A DNA stretch of 50,707 nt, taken from the NCBI RefSeq assembly GCF_900215215.1, contig NZ_OBDR01000012.1, forward strand, positions 1 to 50,707, given 5' to 3'. Position 1 is the stretch's first letter; every line of letters starts with the position of its first letter. The notes under the pieces were generated by a model that saw only the letters and a list, made by a program, of their open reading frames with translations, searched no databases and was not told the DNA's origin. This DNA comes from Methanohalophilus euhalobius. Lineage in GTDB: Archaea; Halobacteriota; Methanosarcinia; Methanosarcinales; Methanosarcinaceae. Both the position numbers and the translations under genes were made by a program. Of this stretch, positions 9,461 to 19,376 are shown piece by piece.

Positions 9461-10245
9461 AAACTAACCTCCAGCATACCATTAGAAACGTACCATACCC
9501 CCACGATTGCAACCATGTACCCCAGACTCAATGCAACTTCTGAGAAATTAACCGGTCTTTTCTCTTCAAAAATCATCATTTTCCCGTCATAACAGCGGGC
9601 ATTCATTGCCACAAACGTTTTTTCTCCCTGCTCCCAGGACCTCAAAAAGAGAGTCGAACAGAGCATGGCCATTGAATGCAGGGATGTCCTCAGATCATGA
9701 TAACCCAGCCTTACTGTCTGGGCATGCTTGATGCACCACGCAACATCCAGAAACACAAAGATGTACCTGTACATCATCATTGACAGTTCGATGAAAGAAT
9801 CCGGCAGGCGTGTTTTTTTCAGGACTGAGAAAAGCTCCACCATGGGAGTTGTCAGTGCGAGGAAGAACAGGCAGCACATTCCTCCCAGAGTCCTAGAAAA
9901 TACCAAAAAAGCCATTGACAATCCACCGGTATTCACACCCAGATGATAGTCCAGCACATTGAAACCAAAAAGTTCAGGCCCACTGCCAAAAAAGAAGGCG
10001 ATAATGATTATACTAAACACAACGAAAACTGCAGGACCCATCAGGAGCTTCAGGTAGAATTTCGGAGGGACCCTGCCAAAAATAAGCGTTGCCAGCGACA
10101 TACAGATAGCTATAGAAAAAGGCACAAGCGGAGATTGAGAGGATATACCCATAAGAATTCCAAAGCCAACCACCCCAATTTTCAGCCAGTTATTGGTATA
10201 ACGCAGGGGGCTGAGCAGTGCATAATCATCAAGCATCTTGGTCAT
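9454..10245 (-). CDS. cbiQ: Cobalt ECF transporter transmembrane subunit CbiQ
   Basis: Integral membrane T-component that couples CbiO ATPase to the CbiM substrate subunit. About six hydrophobic segments. The CbiQ coupling region with Ala-Arg-x-Gly-like signatures is seen near the end as [15 protein letters not shown] and [11 protein letters not shown]. The start is uncertain: the frame opens at 10278 (MHYNSHTEIF...), but [18 protein letters not shown] at 10245 matches how family members begin; a third option is ATG 10236. Last 7 bp overlap cbiO. Confidence 0.88.
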   Translation of the reverse strand: MTKMLDDYALLSPLRYTNNWLKIGVVGFGILMGISSQSPLVPFSIAICMSLATLIFGRVPPKFYLKLLMGPAVFVVFSIIIIAFFFGSGPELFGFNVLDYHLGVNTGGLSMAFLVFSRTLGGMCCLFFLALTTPMVELFSVLKKTRLPDSFIELSMMMYRYIFVFLDVAWCIKHAQTVRLGYHDLRTSLHSMAMLCSTLFLRSWEQGEKTFVAMNARCYDGKMMIFEEKRPVNFSEVALSLGYMVAIVGVWYVSNGMLEVSLW

Positions 10246-10339
10246 AATAAAGATTTCCGTATGTGAATTGTAGTGCACAAAATTGATTTTTAGGTATTAA
10301 TATATGTCGTCAAAAAAAGGAAAGGAGGTAAAAAGCAAA

Positions 10340-10633
10340 TCAGTCAGAGCGACCTTTACCCTTATAGTAACCAAAGAAGTATCCTATCACAACTGCACCG
10401 ATAGCTGCCTGCAGTGCGAACAGGAGACTTTCAGTTTCCCCGCCTGGAGGCTCGAATCCAATGTTACCGATCCAGGGCTCATAACCACCCGTTACATCAG
10501 TGATCACTTCCTCGGCAGCACCGTCTACACCCCCGAACTCAGAACCCGGGTTTGCAGCCATCCCGTAGAAAAAGGATGCCACAAAGAGTACAGTTATCAC
10601 AGCAAATATTATCTCACCTTTGCCGATCTTCAT
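10340..10633 (-). CDS. cbiN: Cobalt ECF transporter small subunit CbiN
   Basis: 97 residues with two membrane helices (residues 8-27 and 67-87) joined by an acidic extracytoplasmic loop containing GSEFGGVDGAAEEVI and GYEPWIGNIGFEPPGGE. This is the CbiN architecture; CbiN loads Co2+ into CbiM. It overlaps the end of cbiM by 4 bp and sits in the order M-N-Q-O usual for cobalt transporters. Confidence 0.93.
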   Translation of the reverse strand: MKIGKGEIIFAVITVLFVASFFYGMAANPGSEFGGVDGAAEEVITDVTGGYEPWIGNIGFEPPGGETESLLFALQAAIGAVVIGYFFGYYKGKGRSD

Positions 10634-11325
10634 GCAGAAATCCCCCTGAGCTTGTTAACAGTTTCCTGAGAGATTACTTTCAATTCCACAAGGGCATCAC
10701 TCTTGACCTGTATAATGTACTTGAATATCAATGCAGTCAAAGCACCTTCCATGATCGCCAGTGGAACCTGGGTTGTGGCAAATATCACCAAAAAACCCTG
10801 AAGGAGCCCTATAAATCCGCCAGCCTGTGACGAGAATGCCAGGGCAAGCTGGGTGGAAGTTACCACATAGGTAATCCAATCCGCAAAGGTAGCCGCAAGG
10901 AAAACCACCACATAGAAATTGATATTGGCCTTCATACCTGCTTTATAGATCAAATATGCAGCTAGCGGACCAATAATACCCATTGATGCCACATTTGCCC
11001 CCAGGGTTGTCAATCCGCCATGGGCCAGGAAAAGAGCCTGATACAACAGTACGATTACCCCCAGTACCGCTGTGACTGCCGGGCCAAACATTATAGCGGC
11101 CATTCCCGTTCCCGTGGGATGCGACGAACTACCCGTAACAGAGGGTAACTTCAGGGAGGACAGGACGAATATGAACGCCCCTGCTACTGCAAGCAAAGGT
11201 AAAAGATCACGTCTTTCAGAGACCAGTTTGTTGAGGCGATACATACCAAACATTATAACCGGAATAGAGAATACAAACCACAATTGCCACCAGGGGGAGG
11301 GCAAAAATCCTTCCATAATATGCAT
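10630..11325 (-). CDS. cbiM: Cobalt ECF transporter substrate-binding subunit CbiM
   Basis: 231 residues. The N-terminus MHIMEGFLP is the invariant CbiM/NikM start whose Met1 amine and His2 bind the metal. Seven predicted helices; SSHPTGTGMAAIMFGP supplies further conserved metal-site His. ATG 11325 has AGGAGTGA upstream. First gene of a likely cbiMNQO operon that supplies cobalt for corrinoids, which a methylotrophic methanogen needs in quantity. Confidence 0.95.
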   Translation of the reverse strand: MHIMEGFLPSPWWQLWFVFSIPVIMFGMYRLNKLVSERRDLLPLLAVAGAFIFVLSSLKLPSVTGSSSHPTGTGMAAIMFGPAVTAVLGVIVLLYQALFLAHGGLTTLGANVASMGIIGPLAAYLIYKAGMKANINFYVVVFLAATFADWITYVVTSTQLALAFSSQAGGFIGLLQGFLVIFATTQVPLAIMEGALTALIFKYIIQVKSDALVELKVISQETVNKLRGISA

Positions 11326-11363
11326 ACTATATCACTCCTATTTGCAACAGATTACAAGTAAAC

Positions 11364-11420
11364 TTAACTAAACAACACGTTAGTTGATATATTCCATAGA
11401 GAATTTATTGTATAAATATA
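11364..11420 (-). promoter_or_regulatory. cbiM promoter with inverted repeat at the presumed start site
   Basis: The box A TATATTTATA lies at 11411-11420 on the minus strand. About 25-45 bases downstream is an inverted repeat, TTAACTAA-8 bp-TTAGTTGA (11364-11371 and 11380-11387, 7 of 8 bases matching). It covers the expected transcription start, a position suited to a repressor. The regulator is unknown. Confidence 0.55.
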
Positions 11421-11520
11421 TTGTTGTTTAATAAATCAAACTTGATTACAAGACAAAATAAAGGTCTACCAGGTAGTTAAATTTTTAAAACAATAAAAAT
11501 AAAACAAAATTGCTGGATTG

Positions 11521-12102
11521 TCATCTGACAACAAGCAGACAGTGAAGAGCCGATTGAGCCATGGGGGGATTGTCAACAGTGCCCTCAATTATACTTTCCT
11601 CAGGATAACCCAGTTTTTCACAGACGTATATTCTGGCCTGCACTCCCATTTCTCCTAGAATCTCGGCAACTTTCACTGACCCGAAAGTCTCGGCAGGAAG
11701 CAGGAGGACATTCTTCCCCAGTTTGATTTCAGTAACAAAAGCCTCTCTTGCAGGACTGGGATCCCTGCCATGAGCGGTAATCACCGCCAGACCGTTCATA
11801 TTCGTTTTTGTCCTGGCACAGGCAACCTGCATCGAGGATATACCCGGAATTATACTGTCCCCTTCCCCGGCAAACTTGCCCAGACCGGAAAACATGGGAT
11901 CTCCGGTGGAAAGCACTACAGCATCTTCGCCCAGCAGGTGCAGGTTCTTGTAATCCTTTATCTTCTTTGCTTCTCCCTTTATATAGAGACCCGCGAGCTC
12001 AAGAGATCGCGGAGAACCATACACCTCACCTGCAGTTTCGATTATCTCGATGGCCTGTTCCGTGAGCATTCCGGGCCCCACTCCCACACCCACAACTATC
12101 AT
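11521..12102 (-). CDS. cbiE: Cobalt-precorrin-7 (C5)-methyltransferase CbiE
   Basis: 193 residues, one tetrapyrrole (corrin) methylase domain that methylates C5 of the corrin ring using SAM. N-terminal glycine-rich [11 protein letters not shown] and the second motif [14 protein letters not shown] are diagnostic. There is no CbiT domain, so this is the stand-alone CbiE form (about 190-200 residues). The stop/start overlap with cbiD (4 bp) indicates translational coupling. Confidence 0.9.
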   Translation of the reverse strand: MIVVGVGVGPGMLTEQAIEIIETAGEVYGSPRSLELAGLYIKGEAKKIKDYKNLHLLGEDAVVLSTGDPMFSGLGKFAGEGDSIIPGISSMQVACARTKTNMNGLAVITAHGRDPSPAREAFVTEIKLGKNVLLLPAETFGSVKVAEILGEMGVQARIYVCEKLGYPEESIIEGTVDNPPMAQSALHCLLVVR

Positions 12103-13124
12103 TTCTTTTCCCCGCTGTCCATAAGCACAGTACCGTCACGCTCAACGATCACAACACGGGCACCCTTTGCCTTTTCCACGGTTTTTTCAAAGGCCCTGCG
12201 CAGATGCTGCCCTTCAGGTTCCATTTCCACCATTTCGGCAACCGTAGCAAAACCCGTATCCACAAGTACATCCGGGTCACCCCATTTTATGATAAGTCCG
12301 GGCAGGCCACAGATTATGACATCTCCTGTGGCAGCCTCGAGTGCTTCGGAAATGCGGCTGCCTGCAAGTACAACAGTGTAATCGGGAAACAGCATTGTGG
12401 AATAACGAATACCTATGCGGCCGGTTGTGAGGACAACTTTATCGGAACACCGAATCAGATCACCTTTCATTTCCCCGAGATGGTCATTCCAGGGTTCTAC
12501 AAACCCCGTGGTACCCAGAATGGAAATACCTTCCTCCACACCTATAGTGGAATTTAGGGTCTGTCGTGCTATTTCTTCTCCCCTGGGTAGGGATATTTCC
12601 ACTTCCGCACCCTTAAGACCCAGTTGTTCAACAGCTTCAAAAACGGCCATCTTAATTTGCTGCAGGGGTTTGGGATTGATAGCAGGGTGGCCTTTTTTAG
12701 CCTGCAGGCCCCCGCGTGTTACTGTACCTATCCCCTCACCGGCATTAATTATAATTGAATCTGCTTCACGGGCATTCCCTACAAACTCAAGCCCCCGGGT
12801 AATATCGGACTCGTGGTCATTATTAACCTTGACCACCATCGCATAACCCCTGTCCATTTCTTTCACATCAATATAGGCACGCAGGCCCACAGGAGTTGGT
12901 ATTGAAACGATCTTAACCTGCTCTTGCAGGGAAAGCACAGCTGCTTTGGCAGCCGCAGCCGCGGTTGTCCCGGTGGTATACCCTCTCTTGAGGACGGAAC
13001 CATCACTTAAAACTACGAGCCTTCCGTTCTTTATGCCCTCCACGAGTTCCTCACGTGGCATGGCTGCCTTGTCAAGCCACTCTTCGGGAATTTTGGATTT
13101 ATTCACAGGATCGATCATTGTCAT
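12099..13124 (-). CDS. cbiD: Cobalt-precorrin-5B (C1)-methyltransferase CbiD
   Basis: 341 residues, usual length for CbiD. Motif [18 protein letters not shown] near residues 65-82 is the family signature, followed by [15 protein letters not shown] and [14 protein letters not shown]. Methylates C1 during anaerobic corrin synthesis. Two starts are close: ATG 13124 (4 bases after GGAG) and ATG 13118 (10 bases after GGAG); the second has better spacing. Confidence 0.93.
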   Translation of the reverse strand: MTMIDPVNKSKIPEEWLDKAAMPREELVEGIKNGRLVVLSDGSVLKRGYTTGTTAAAAAKAAVLSLQEQVKIVSIPTPVGLRAYIDVKEMDRGYAMVVKVNNDHESDITRGLEFVGNAREADSIIINAGEGIGTVTRGGLQAKKGHPAINPKPLQQIKMAVFEAVEQLGLKGAEVEISLPRGEEIARQTLNSTIGVEEGISILGTTGFVEPWNDHLGEMKGDLIRCSDKVVLTTGRIGIRYSTMLFPDYTVVLAGSRISEALEAATGDVIICGLPGLIIKWGDPDVLVDTGFATVAEMVEMEPEGQHLRRAFEKTVEKAKGARVVIVERDGTVLMDSGEKK

Positions 13125-13155
13125 TTACTCCATCTGAAAAGTTATAAAATTAGCG

Positions 13156-14955
13156 TCATACACCCGTGCGCTTGAACAGCTTATCCAGTTCTGCTTTGCC
13201 CAGGGTTATCATTGTGGGCCGCCCATGGGGACATGTATATGGATTCTCCGTCTTTTCAAGCTGGTCCAGCAAATTTTGCATCTGTTCCATATTACAGGGC
13301 GCCCCTGCCTTAATGGCACTCCTGCAGGCCATTGTCTTGCATAACATATCTTCCATGCCCTTCTTCTCCTTTACCCTGCCCTGAGCAAAGAGGTCGGCCA
13401 GTAGATCGTACACGACCGAAGGGTCCTCGATTTTTCCCAGCACAGTGGGAACGGTTGTTATCACATAGGTCTGCGTACCGAATTCTGACAGGGAAAATCC
13501 CAGGTCTTCCAGATAGGGAATGTATTCTTCGAGTAACACTTTTTCCCTGGTGGTCAGATCAACTGTCACAGGAGAGATCAGTTCCTGCCAGTCGTGTTTT
13601 ACGTTCCTGGATATCTGTTCATACATTATCCGTTCATGTGCAGCATGCTGGTCTATCAGCAAAAGTCCCTCATCGGTCTCAGCCACTATATAGAGGTCAT
13701 TGACCTGCCCCAGGATACGTGCCTCTGACACACCCGATCCCACCCTTTCAGGTTGAGCTTTTTCTTCTGCCAGGGCCCTTTCTGAGCTTTTGAGTCGGCG
13801 CTGGGTATCTCTGGCAGGGGCAGTGTAATTTGAGGTGTTTTCCCGGATAACAGGAGATTCAGAAGAGATAGGTTCCTTTGGAGTTGGTTTTTCAGGAGAT
13901 GCCAGGGATGACTGCATGGTCTTGGTGCGGGACGGCTTTACTTCGGGTACCAGTTTCTCCTGTTTCAGCGCCTGCTCAACAGCCGCCGTGATGCCATCCA
14001 TTATTTCATTCTCCCTGCTCAGCCTGACATAACGTTTTGCCGGATGGACATTGACATCCACCTCTTCCAGATTAATCCTCACGTTAAGTACCGCGGCAGG
14101 ATAGCGACCTTTGGGCAGCATGGTATAATATCCAAGTCTCACAGCATTACTGATAGCAGGGGACAATATATTCCTTTTATTAACGAAAAAATAATTCATC
14201 TCACGGTTGCTGCGATAATATCCCGGTTTTGAGATATATCCCCACAGAGATAACAGGTCATCCTTGTATTCCAGAGGTATCAACTGTCTTGCAACATCTG
14301 CTCCCAGCACCTGTACCATCCTGTCGAATAGTCCACCTTGCCCACAACGCAGGACCACTTTGCCCTCATTTAGCAAAGTAAAGGCAACCCCGGGGTTACC
14401 AAGCGCCTGCCTGGTCACGGTATCAGTTATATGGGAAAGTTCGGTCCTTTTGCTCTTGAGATACTTGCGCCGGGCCGGTGTATTATAGAACAGGTCCCGT
14501 ACCTCTACACGTGTACCCACCGAAGATCCGGTCTCTGTTACCTCCCCAACTAAACCTCCTTCCACCCCGATTTTTACAGCCGAAAGACAATCTGCGGTTC
14601 TGCTGATAAGTTCTACTCTGGAAACCGCCGCAATAGAGGAGAGCGCCTCGCCCCTGAAACCCAGGGTAATTATCCTGTGCAGGTCATCCTTGCTTTCGAT
14701 CTTGCTTGTAGAATGCTTGGAAAAGGCCAGCGGAGCTTCGTCCCGGCCTATCCCTCTGCCATCATCTATCACGGTGATGTTTTTTGATCCGGCCCCCTCT
14801 ATTTCCACTCGAATATCCGATGCTCCTGCGTCCAGAGAGTTATCTATCAACTCCTTGACCACAGAGGCGGGTCTTTCTATGACCTCTCCTGCAGCGATCT
14901 GGTTGATTGTGGCCTCATCAAGTAAATGGATATGCTCCGGCTTTTCCATAATCAA
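13156..14955 (-). CDS. mutL: DNA mismatch repair protein MutL
   Basis: 599 residues. GHKL ATPase domain at the N-terminus with IAAGEVIERPASVVKELIDN, DDGRGI, and GFRGEALSSIA; then the transducer domain, a charged linker (about 345-400), and a C-terminal dimerisation domain containing DQHAAHERIMYE, the metal-binding endonuclease motif DQHA(x)2E(x)4E. Late ACRSAIKAG and CPHGRP motifs are also present. It is therefore of the latent nicking-endonuclease type used by organisms without MutH. Start overlaps the mutS stop by 4 bp. MutSL in Methanosarcinaceae is regarded as bacterial in origin. Confidence 0.95.
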   Translation of the reverse strand: MIMEKPEHIHLLDEATINQIAAGEVIERPASVVKELIDNSLDAGASDIRVEIEGAGSKNITVIDDGRGIGRDEAPLAFSKHSTSKIESKDDLHRIITLGFRGEALSSIAAVSRVELISRTADCLSAVKIGVEGGLVGEVTETGSSVGTRVEVRDLFYNTPARRKYLKSKRTELSHITDTVTRQALGNPGVAFTLLNEGKVVLRCGQGGLFDRMVQVLGADVARQLIPLEYKDDLLSLWGYISKPGYYRSNREMNYFFVNKRNILSPAISNAVRLGYYTMLPKGRYPAAVLNVRINLEEVDVNVHPAKRYVRLSRENEIMDGITAAVEQALKQEKLVPEVKPSRTKTMQSSLASPEKPTPKEPISSESPVIRENTSNYTAPARDTQRRLKSSERALAEEKAQPERVGSGVSEARILGQVNDLYIVAETDEGLLLIDQHAAHERIMYEQISRNVKHDWQELISPVTVDLTTREKVLLEEYIPYLEDLGFSLSEFGTQTYVITTVPTVLGKIEDPSVVYDLLADLFAQGRVKEKKGMEDMLCKTMACRSAIKAGAPCNMEQMQNLLDQLEKTENPYTCPHGRPTMITLGKAELDKLFKRTGV

Positions 14956-17597
14956 CTCTCCTTCAGTTTTTTCTGTATAGCATGCAGCCTGTTCAACGCT
15001 TCCATTGGAGTGAGGTTATTGATATCCAGGTCCCTTATTTCCTCTGCAACCGGATCAAAATCCTTCTCCCCACTATTTTCCGGATCTACCAGCAAAAGCT
15101 GGGTATACTTGGCACCACTCTTGCGTTTTCTGAAACCTTCACTTTCCCTGCTGATCACACTCTCACTTTCAATATCTTCCAGGATCGACTGCGCCCTTTT
15201 AGTCACCTTATGGGGAACTCCTGCAAGCCTGGCCACATGGATACCATAACTTTTGTCAGTGGCACCGGGTACAATCTTGCGTAAAAACACCAGATCATCT
15301 CCGTCCTCCTTGACTGCTATATGATAATTCTTAACCCTCTTGAGCGATTCAGCGATCTCGGTCAGCTGGTGATAATGGGTAGCAAAAAGGGAGCGTACGC
15401 CCTGGCGGGCCTTGTTATGGATATACTCCACAACGGCCTTGGCTATGCTGTAACCGTCATAGGTACTGGTCCCCCTGCCGATCTCATCCAGCAGCACCAA
15501 GCTTTTCGGAGTGGAATTATTCAGGATATTGGCAAGTTCCACCATTTCCACCATGAAAGTACTCTGTCCGCTTGCCAGGTCATCAAAGGCCCCCACACGG
15601 GTGAATATCCTGTCCACGATGCCCACCGATGCATGGGTAGCAGGTACAAAGGATCCCGCCTGGGCCATTATGACAATCAGGGCAACCTGTCTCATGTAGG
15701 TGGATTTACCCGCCATATTGGGCCCCGTTATAAGAAGGAACTGCTCGTCAGAACAATCCATTTCCACATCATTGGGAACAAATCCTCCATCCACCGAGTT
15801 TTCCACAACAGGATGCCTGCCTTCCCGTATCAGTATCCTGCAGTCATCGGTTATGGAAGGACGCACATAATTATTGTTCACCGCAACCTCTGCCAGGGAG
15901 GCCAAAACGTCCAGCTCTCCCAGCAATACTGCCATCTCCTGCAACTGTTTCGAATGATTTGCTACCACCGAGATTACTTCATTGAACAGTTCATATTCCA
16001 GTGCCACCCTTTTCTCATCGGCAGACAGGATTTTACCTTCCCAATCCTTGAGCTGTGGGGTGTAAAAACGCTCGGCATTGGTCATGGTCTGTTTGCGGAT
16101 GTAATCATCGGGTACCTGAGAAATATTGGGCTTGGTAACCTCCAGATAATAACCTATCACCTTGTTGTAGCCTACCTTGAGGGATTTGATCCCGGTCCTG
16201 TCCCTCTCCTTCTGCTGGAATGAGGCTATCCAGGATTTGGCATTACTGGAAGTTTCCTTCAGTTCATCCAGTTCCTCACTGTAACCGGGTTTGATCAAAC
16301 CGCCCTCACGCACGGACAGGGGTGGCTCCTCCACAATAGCCCGCTCGATCAGGTCAGTGAGAGTATCGATTTCCCTGAAATCTTCCATCCCCTGTACTAT
16401 CCGGGCAAGCATTGCCTTATGCTCCCCCTTCAGGGTTTCCAGGAGAGAGGGCACAGATTGCAGGGATTTTTTGAGAGCAACAAGGTCCCTGGCATTGGAA
16501 TTGCCATAAACTACCCTGCCCACCAGTCTCTCCACATCCTTTACATAGGAGAGATGGGAGCGCACATCAAATCTCAACAGGGTGTTATCAGACAATTCTT
16601 CCACGGCATCCAGCCGTTTATTTATAAGGGAGACATCAAGCAGGGGCTTGAGGATCCATTTTTGAAGCAGACGGCTTCCCATTGGCGTTTTGGTCTCATC
16701 CAGTACCTGGAGAAGAGTAGTATCCTTTCCTTCTCCCCGGACATTTCTCACAACCTCCAGATTACGCAGTGTAATGGAATCCAGTATCATGAATTCGGAG
16801 GATGAATAGGTATGGAGGGACTGGACATGATTTAATTCACGCATCTGGGTTTCCAGGGCATATTCCAGAGCACAGCTGGCCGCCATTTTTGCATAGGTAA
16901 GACCCGCACAACCCATGCCTTCCAATGTGGAGACACCCAGATGTTCACATAGATGCCTATCCGCATAGTCCGGGTCTGTGGAAGCAGCATCAAATTCATT
17001 GGTGGAAAGCTTCAACTCTGCCAATCTGCTTTGTAATTCCTCATTTTCCCTTAATTGGGGAAGGACAATACATTCGGCAGGTCGCATCCTTGCCACTTCT
17101 CCCGCAATCCCATCAAAGGGAGGTTGGTCATTGATCTGGGTGGTCAGGAATTCTCCTGTGGATACATCCAAAAAAGCCACACCAAAATCCCGGTCCCTGC
17201 CGGCAATCGCCATCAGGTAATTGTTCGACGGATCGGAAAGCATGGAAGAATCGATTACTGTACCGGGGGTGACCACCCTTACCACCCCCCTTTTGACAAC
17301 TCCTTTAGCGTTTTTGGGATCTTCCAGCTGCTCACATACTGCTACCTTGTAGCCTTTCCTGACCAGCCTGGGAAGATAGTTATCCACCGCATGATAGGGA
17401 ATTCCTGCCAGAGGCATTTTTTCCCCCTCTTTTCCCTTACCGCGGGTGGTGAGAGTTATGTCAAGTTCATGTGCGATGGTCTTTGCATCCTCCCCGAAGG
17501 ATTCATAGAAATCCCCCATACGGAAGAATATCAGGGAATCGGGATGTTGCTCCTTGGCAGCATAATACTGTTGCATCGCAGGTGTAATCTTGCTCAT
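14952..17597 (-). CDS. mutS: DNA mismatch repair protein MutS
   Basis: About 881 residues. The mismatch-binding domain shows SLIFFRMGDFYESFGEDA (Phe-x-Glu motif region); domains II-IV follow, then the ABC-type ATPase with Walker A ITGPNMAGKSTYMRQ, signature STFMVEM, and LLDEIGRGTST. Start taken at ATG 17597 (MSKITPAMQQYY), as in MutS1 proteins; a TTG at 17615 would add six residues. Forms an operon with mutL. Confidence 0.96.
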   Translation of the reverse strand: MSKITPAMQQYYAAKEQHPDSLIFFRMGDFYESFGEDAKTIAHELDITLTTRGKGKEGEKMPLAGIPYHAVDNYLPRLVRKGYKVAVCEQLEDPKNAKGVVKRGVVRVVTPGTVIDSSMLSDPSNNYLMAIAGRDRDFGVAFLDVSTGEFLTTQINDQPPFDGIAGEVARMRPAECIVLPQLRENEELQSRLAELKLSTNEFDAASTDPDYADRHLCEHLGVSTLEGMGCAGLTYAKMAASCALEYALETQMRELNHVQSLHTYSSSEFMILDSITLRNLEVVRNVRGEGKDTTLLQVLDETKTPMGSRLLQKWILKPLLDVSLINKRLDAVEELSDNTLLRFDVRSHLSYVKDVERLVGRVVYGNSNARDLVALKKSLQSVPSLLETLKGEHKAMLARIVQGMEDFREIDTLTDLIERAIVEEPPLSVREGGLIKPGYSEELDELKETSSNAKSWIASFQQKERDRTGIKSLKVGYNKVIGYYLEVTKPNISQVPDDYIRKQTMTNAERFYTPQLKDWEGKILSADEKRVALEYELFNEVISVVANHSKQLQEMAVLLGELDVLASLAEVAVNNNYVRPSITDDCRILIREGRHPVVENSVDGGFVPNDVEMDCSDEQFLLITGPNMAGKSTYMRQVALIVIMAQAGSFVPATHASVGIVDRIFTRVGAFDDLASGQSTFMVEMVELANILNNSTPKSLVLLDEIGRGTSTYDGYSIAKAVVEYIHNKARQGVRSLFATHYHQLTEIAESLKRVKNYHIAVKEDGDDLVFLRKIVPGATDKSYGIHVARLAGVPHKVTKRAQSILEDIESESVISRESEGFRKRKSGAKYTQLLLVDPENSGEKDFDPVAEEIRDLDINNLTPMEALNRLHAIQKKLKES

Positions 17598-17634
17598 TGG
17601 TAATCTATCCGGCAAACGTGTAATTCTTGGTCTA

Positions 17635-18420
17635 TTACACTATAAGCCTCTTTTTCATAAGGTTTATTGACAGCAGGAAAACCAGCAGGGTTGCTCCAAA
17701 CATCCAGGCAATGTTCAACAGCAGGGAAGCCTCTATAATTCCACTCATCAGTGACCTGACAACAATCACTATATGTGCCAGGGGCAGGATTGCCAGTGAT
17801 ATGTACTGTACCGTTTCCGGGAGCAGGGATAGCGGGAAAAAGGTACCGCTGAACAGGAACATGGGGGTTATCAGCAGGATGGAAGGGTAGGTCAGGGAAT
17901 TGATATTGGGAGTGATTGCCGTAAAACACATGGCAATACAGGAAAACATCAATCCTGCCAGAAAGGCAAAGGGGATTACCAGCAGGGAATGCGGATAGAC
18001 AGCCAGGCCAAAAATTGACAGGATAGGCAGGATAATACTGGCATTGATCACACCCCGCGTCGCTCCCCAAAATAGTTCCCCGGCTATGACTTCATCTATG
18101 TTCAGGGGAGTTGCAATAATGGCATCAAAGGTTTTCTGGTAATACATTCGCACATAGGAGCCAAAGGTACATTCATAAAAAGCGGCAAACATTATGGAAA
18201 CCGATATCAGAGCAGGAGCAATGAACTTTGTATAGGGTACACCTTCGATTTCATTGATGTAATTACCCAATCCAAATCCCAATGCAAACAAATACAGGGT
18301 GGGTTCCACCAGTGGGGGGAGGAAGTTCACCGTCAAAGTGGCCATGAACACATCCCGGTTGCGCATCCAGACTTTCAGGACACGCGGGGTAATATCCGGC
18401 AGGGCAAAATACGACATCAT
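17635..18420 (-). CDS. ABC-2 type transporter permease
   Basis: 261 residues, six predicted helices, with the ABC-2 family block FGLGNYINEIEGVPYTKFIAP and the late segment FLFSGTFFPLSLLPETVQYI. Exporter permease of the DrrB/NodJ class. The gene overlaps the upstream ATPase gene by 4 bp. The exported substrate is unknown. Confidence 0.88.
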   Translation of the reverse strand: MMSYFALPDITPRVLKVWMRNRDVFMATLTVNFLPPLVEPTLYLFALGFGLGNYINEIEGVPYTKFIAPALISVSIMFAAFYECTFGSYVRMYYQKTFDAIIATPLNIDEVIAGELFWGATRGVINASIILPILSIFGLAVYPHSLLVIPFAFLAGLMFSCIAMCFTAITPNINSLTYPSILLITPMFLFSGTFFPLSLLPETVQYISLAILPLAHIVIVVRSLMSGIIEASLLLNIAWMFGATLLVFLLSINLMKKRLIV

Positions 18421-19325
18421 TCCCGCAACTTCCTCCCTGTAAGTTTAAGGAACACGTCCTCCAGTGTTGCAGCCCTTGCAGTAATCTTACCCAGCCTGCA
18501 TTCACTAAAAAGATGTTCAGTAATGTCATGAGGATCATTGGTATATATCTGGACCATATCTCCGGTTTTTTCATACCTTGCATTGCTGTTTTCAAGACAG
18601 GCTATCACTTCAGGGGTATTTTCAGCTTCTACTATATCCGTACCGATATGCTCCCTTATTATCGATGAAGGGCTGCCTTCCACAAGAATATTGCCATAAT
18701 CCATTATAACCAGCCTGTCACACAGCTGGGCGGCCTCTTCCAGATAATGGGTGGTCATTACAATGGTAACTCCTTGTTTTTTGAGACTGCGCAGTTTATC
18801 CCACATCACATGCCTGGACTGGGGGTCCAGGCCCACTGTGGGTTCATCCAGAATCAGTAACCGGGGTTCATTCACAAGCGCCCTGGCAAGAACAAGTCGC
18901 CTTTTCATACCCCCTGACAGAGAATCGGTCATTGTATCCTTTTTTTCATTTAGCTGCACAAAATCCAGCAACTCATCAATTTTTTGTTCGGCTTTTCTTT
19001 TGGGGATATCAAAGTAACGTGAATATACATAGAGATTCTTGTAAACGGAAAAATCGATGTCCAGATTGTTTTCCTGAGGTACAACTCCCATTAAATTTTT
19101 AATTTTGCGCTGGTCACGTGTTACATCCATATCGAAGACTTTGAGACTGCCTCCGCCGGGAGGAGATACACATTGTATAATCCGCATTGCAGTAGTCTTG
19201 CCGGCTCCGTTGGGTCCCAGAAAACCGAACAGTTCACCTTTATTTACCTCAAAACTGACATCATCAACAGCCACAAAGCTTCCAAATTTCTTGTGTAAAT
19301 TTTTCGCAACGATTACAGGTTCAAT
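18417..19325 (-). CDS. ABC-2 exporter ATP-binding protein (5' end uncertain)
   Basis: DrrA/CcmA-type ATPase: Walker A GPNGAGKTT, signature LSGGMKRRLVLARAL, Walker B LLILDEPTVGLDP. A conventional start (GTG 19274) would drop a clearly coding N-terminus: the frame continues upstream as EPVIVAKNLHKKFGSF, which is the normal beginning of this family. In that frame the only initiator-like codon is ATT at 19325 before a TGA. An ATG at 19347 reads MDDVVMA then runs out of frame at GCCTATTGA; one extra T there would explain it. So either ATT initiation or a 1-base frameshift (biological or sequencing error). Confidence 0.8.
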   Translation of the reverse strand: MEPVIVAKNLHKKFGSFVAVDDVSFEVNKGELFGFLGPNGAGKTTAMRIIQCVSPPGGGSLKVFDMDVTRDQRKIKNLMGVVPQENNLDIDFSVYKNLYVYSRYFDIPKRKAEQKIDELLDFVQLNEKKDTMTDSLSGGMKRRLVLARALVNEPRLLILDEPTVGLDPQSRHVMWDKLRSLKKQGVTIVMTTHYLEEAAQLCDRLVIMDYGNILVEGSPSSIIREHIGTDIVEAENTPEVIACLENSNARYEKTGDMVQIYTNDPHDITEHLFSECRLGKITARAATLEDVFLKLTGRKLRE

Positions 19326-19376
19326 AGGCCATCACCACATCATCCATAATAAACTGAAATAGGGTTTATTAATATT

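Noticed and set aside
15321-16223. 300-codon plus-strand frame
   Set aside because: Antisense to mutS; no independent evidence.
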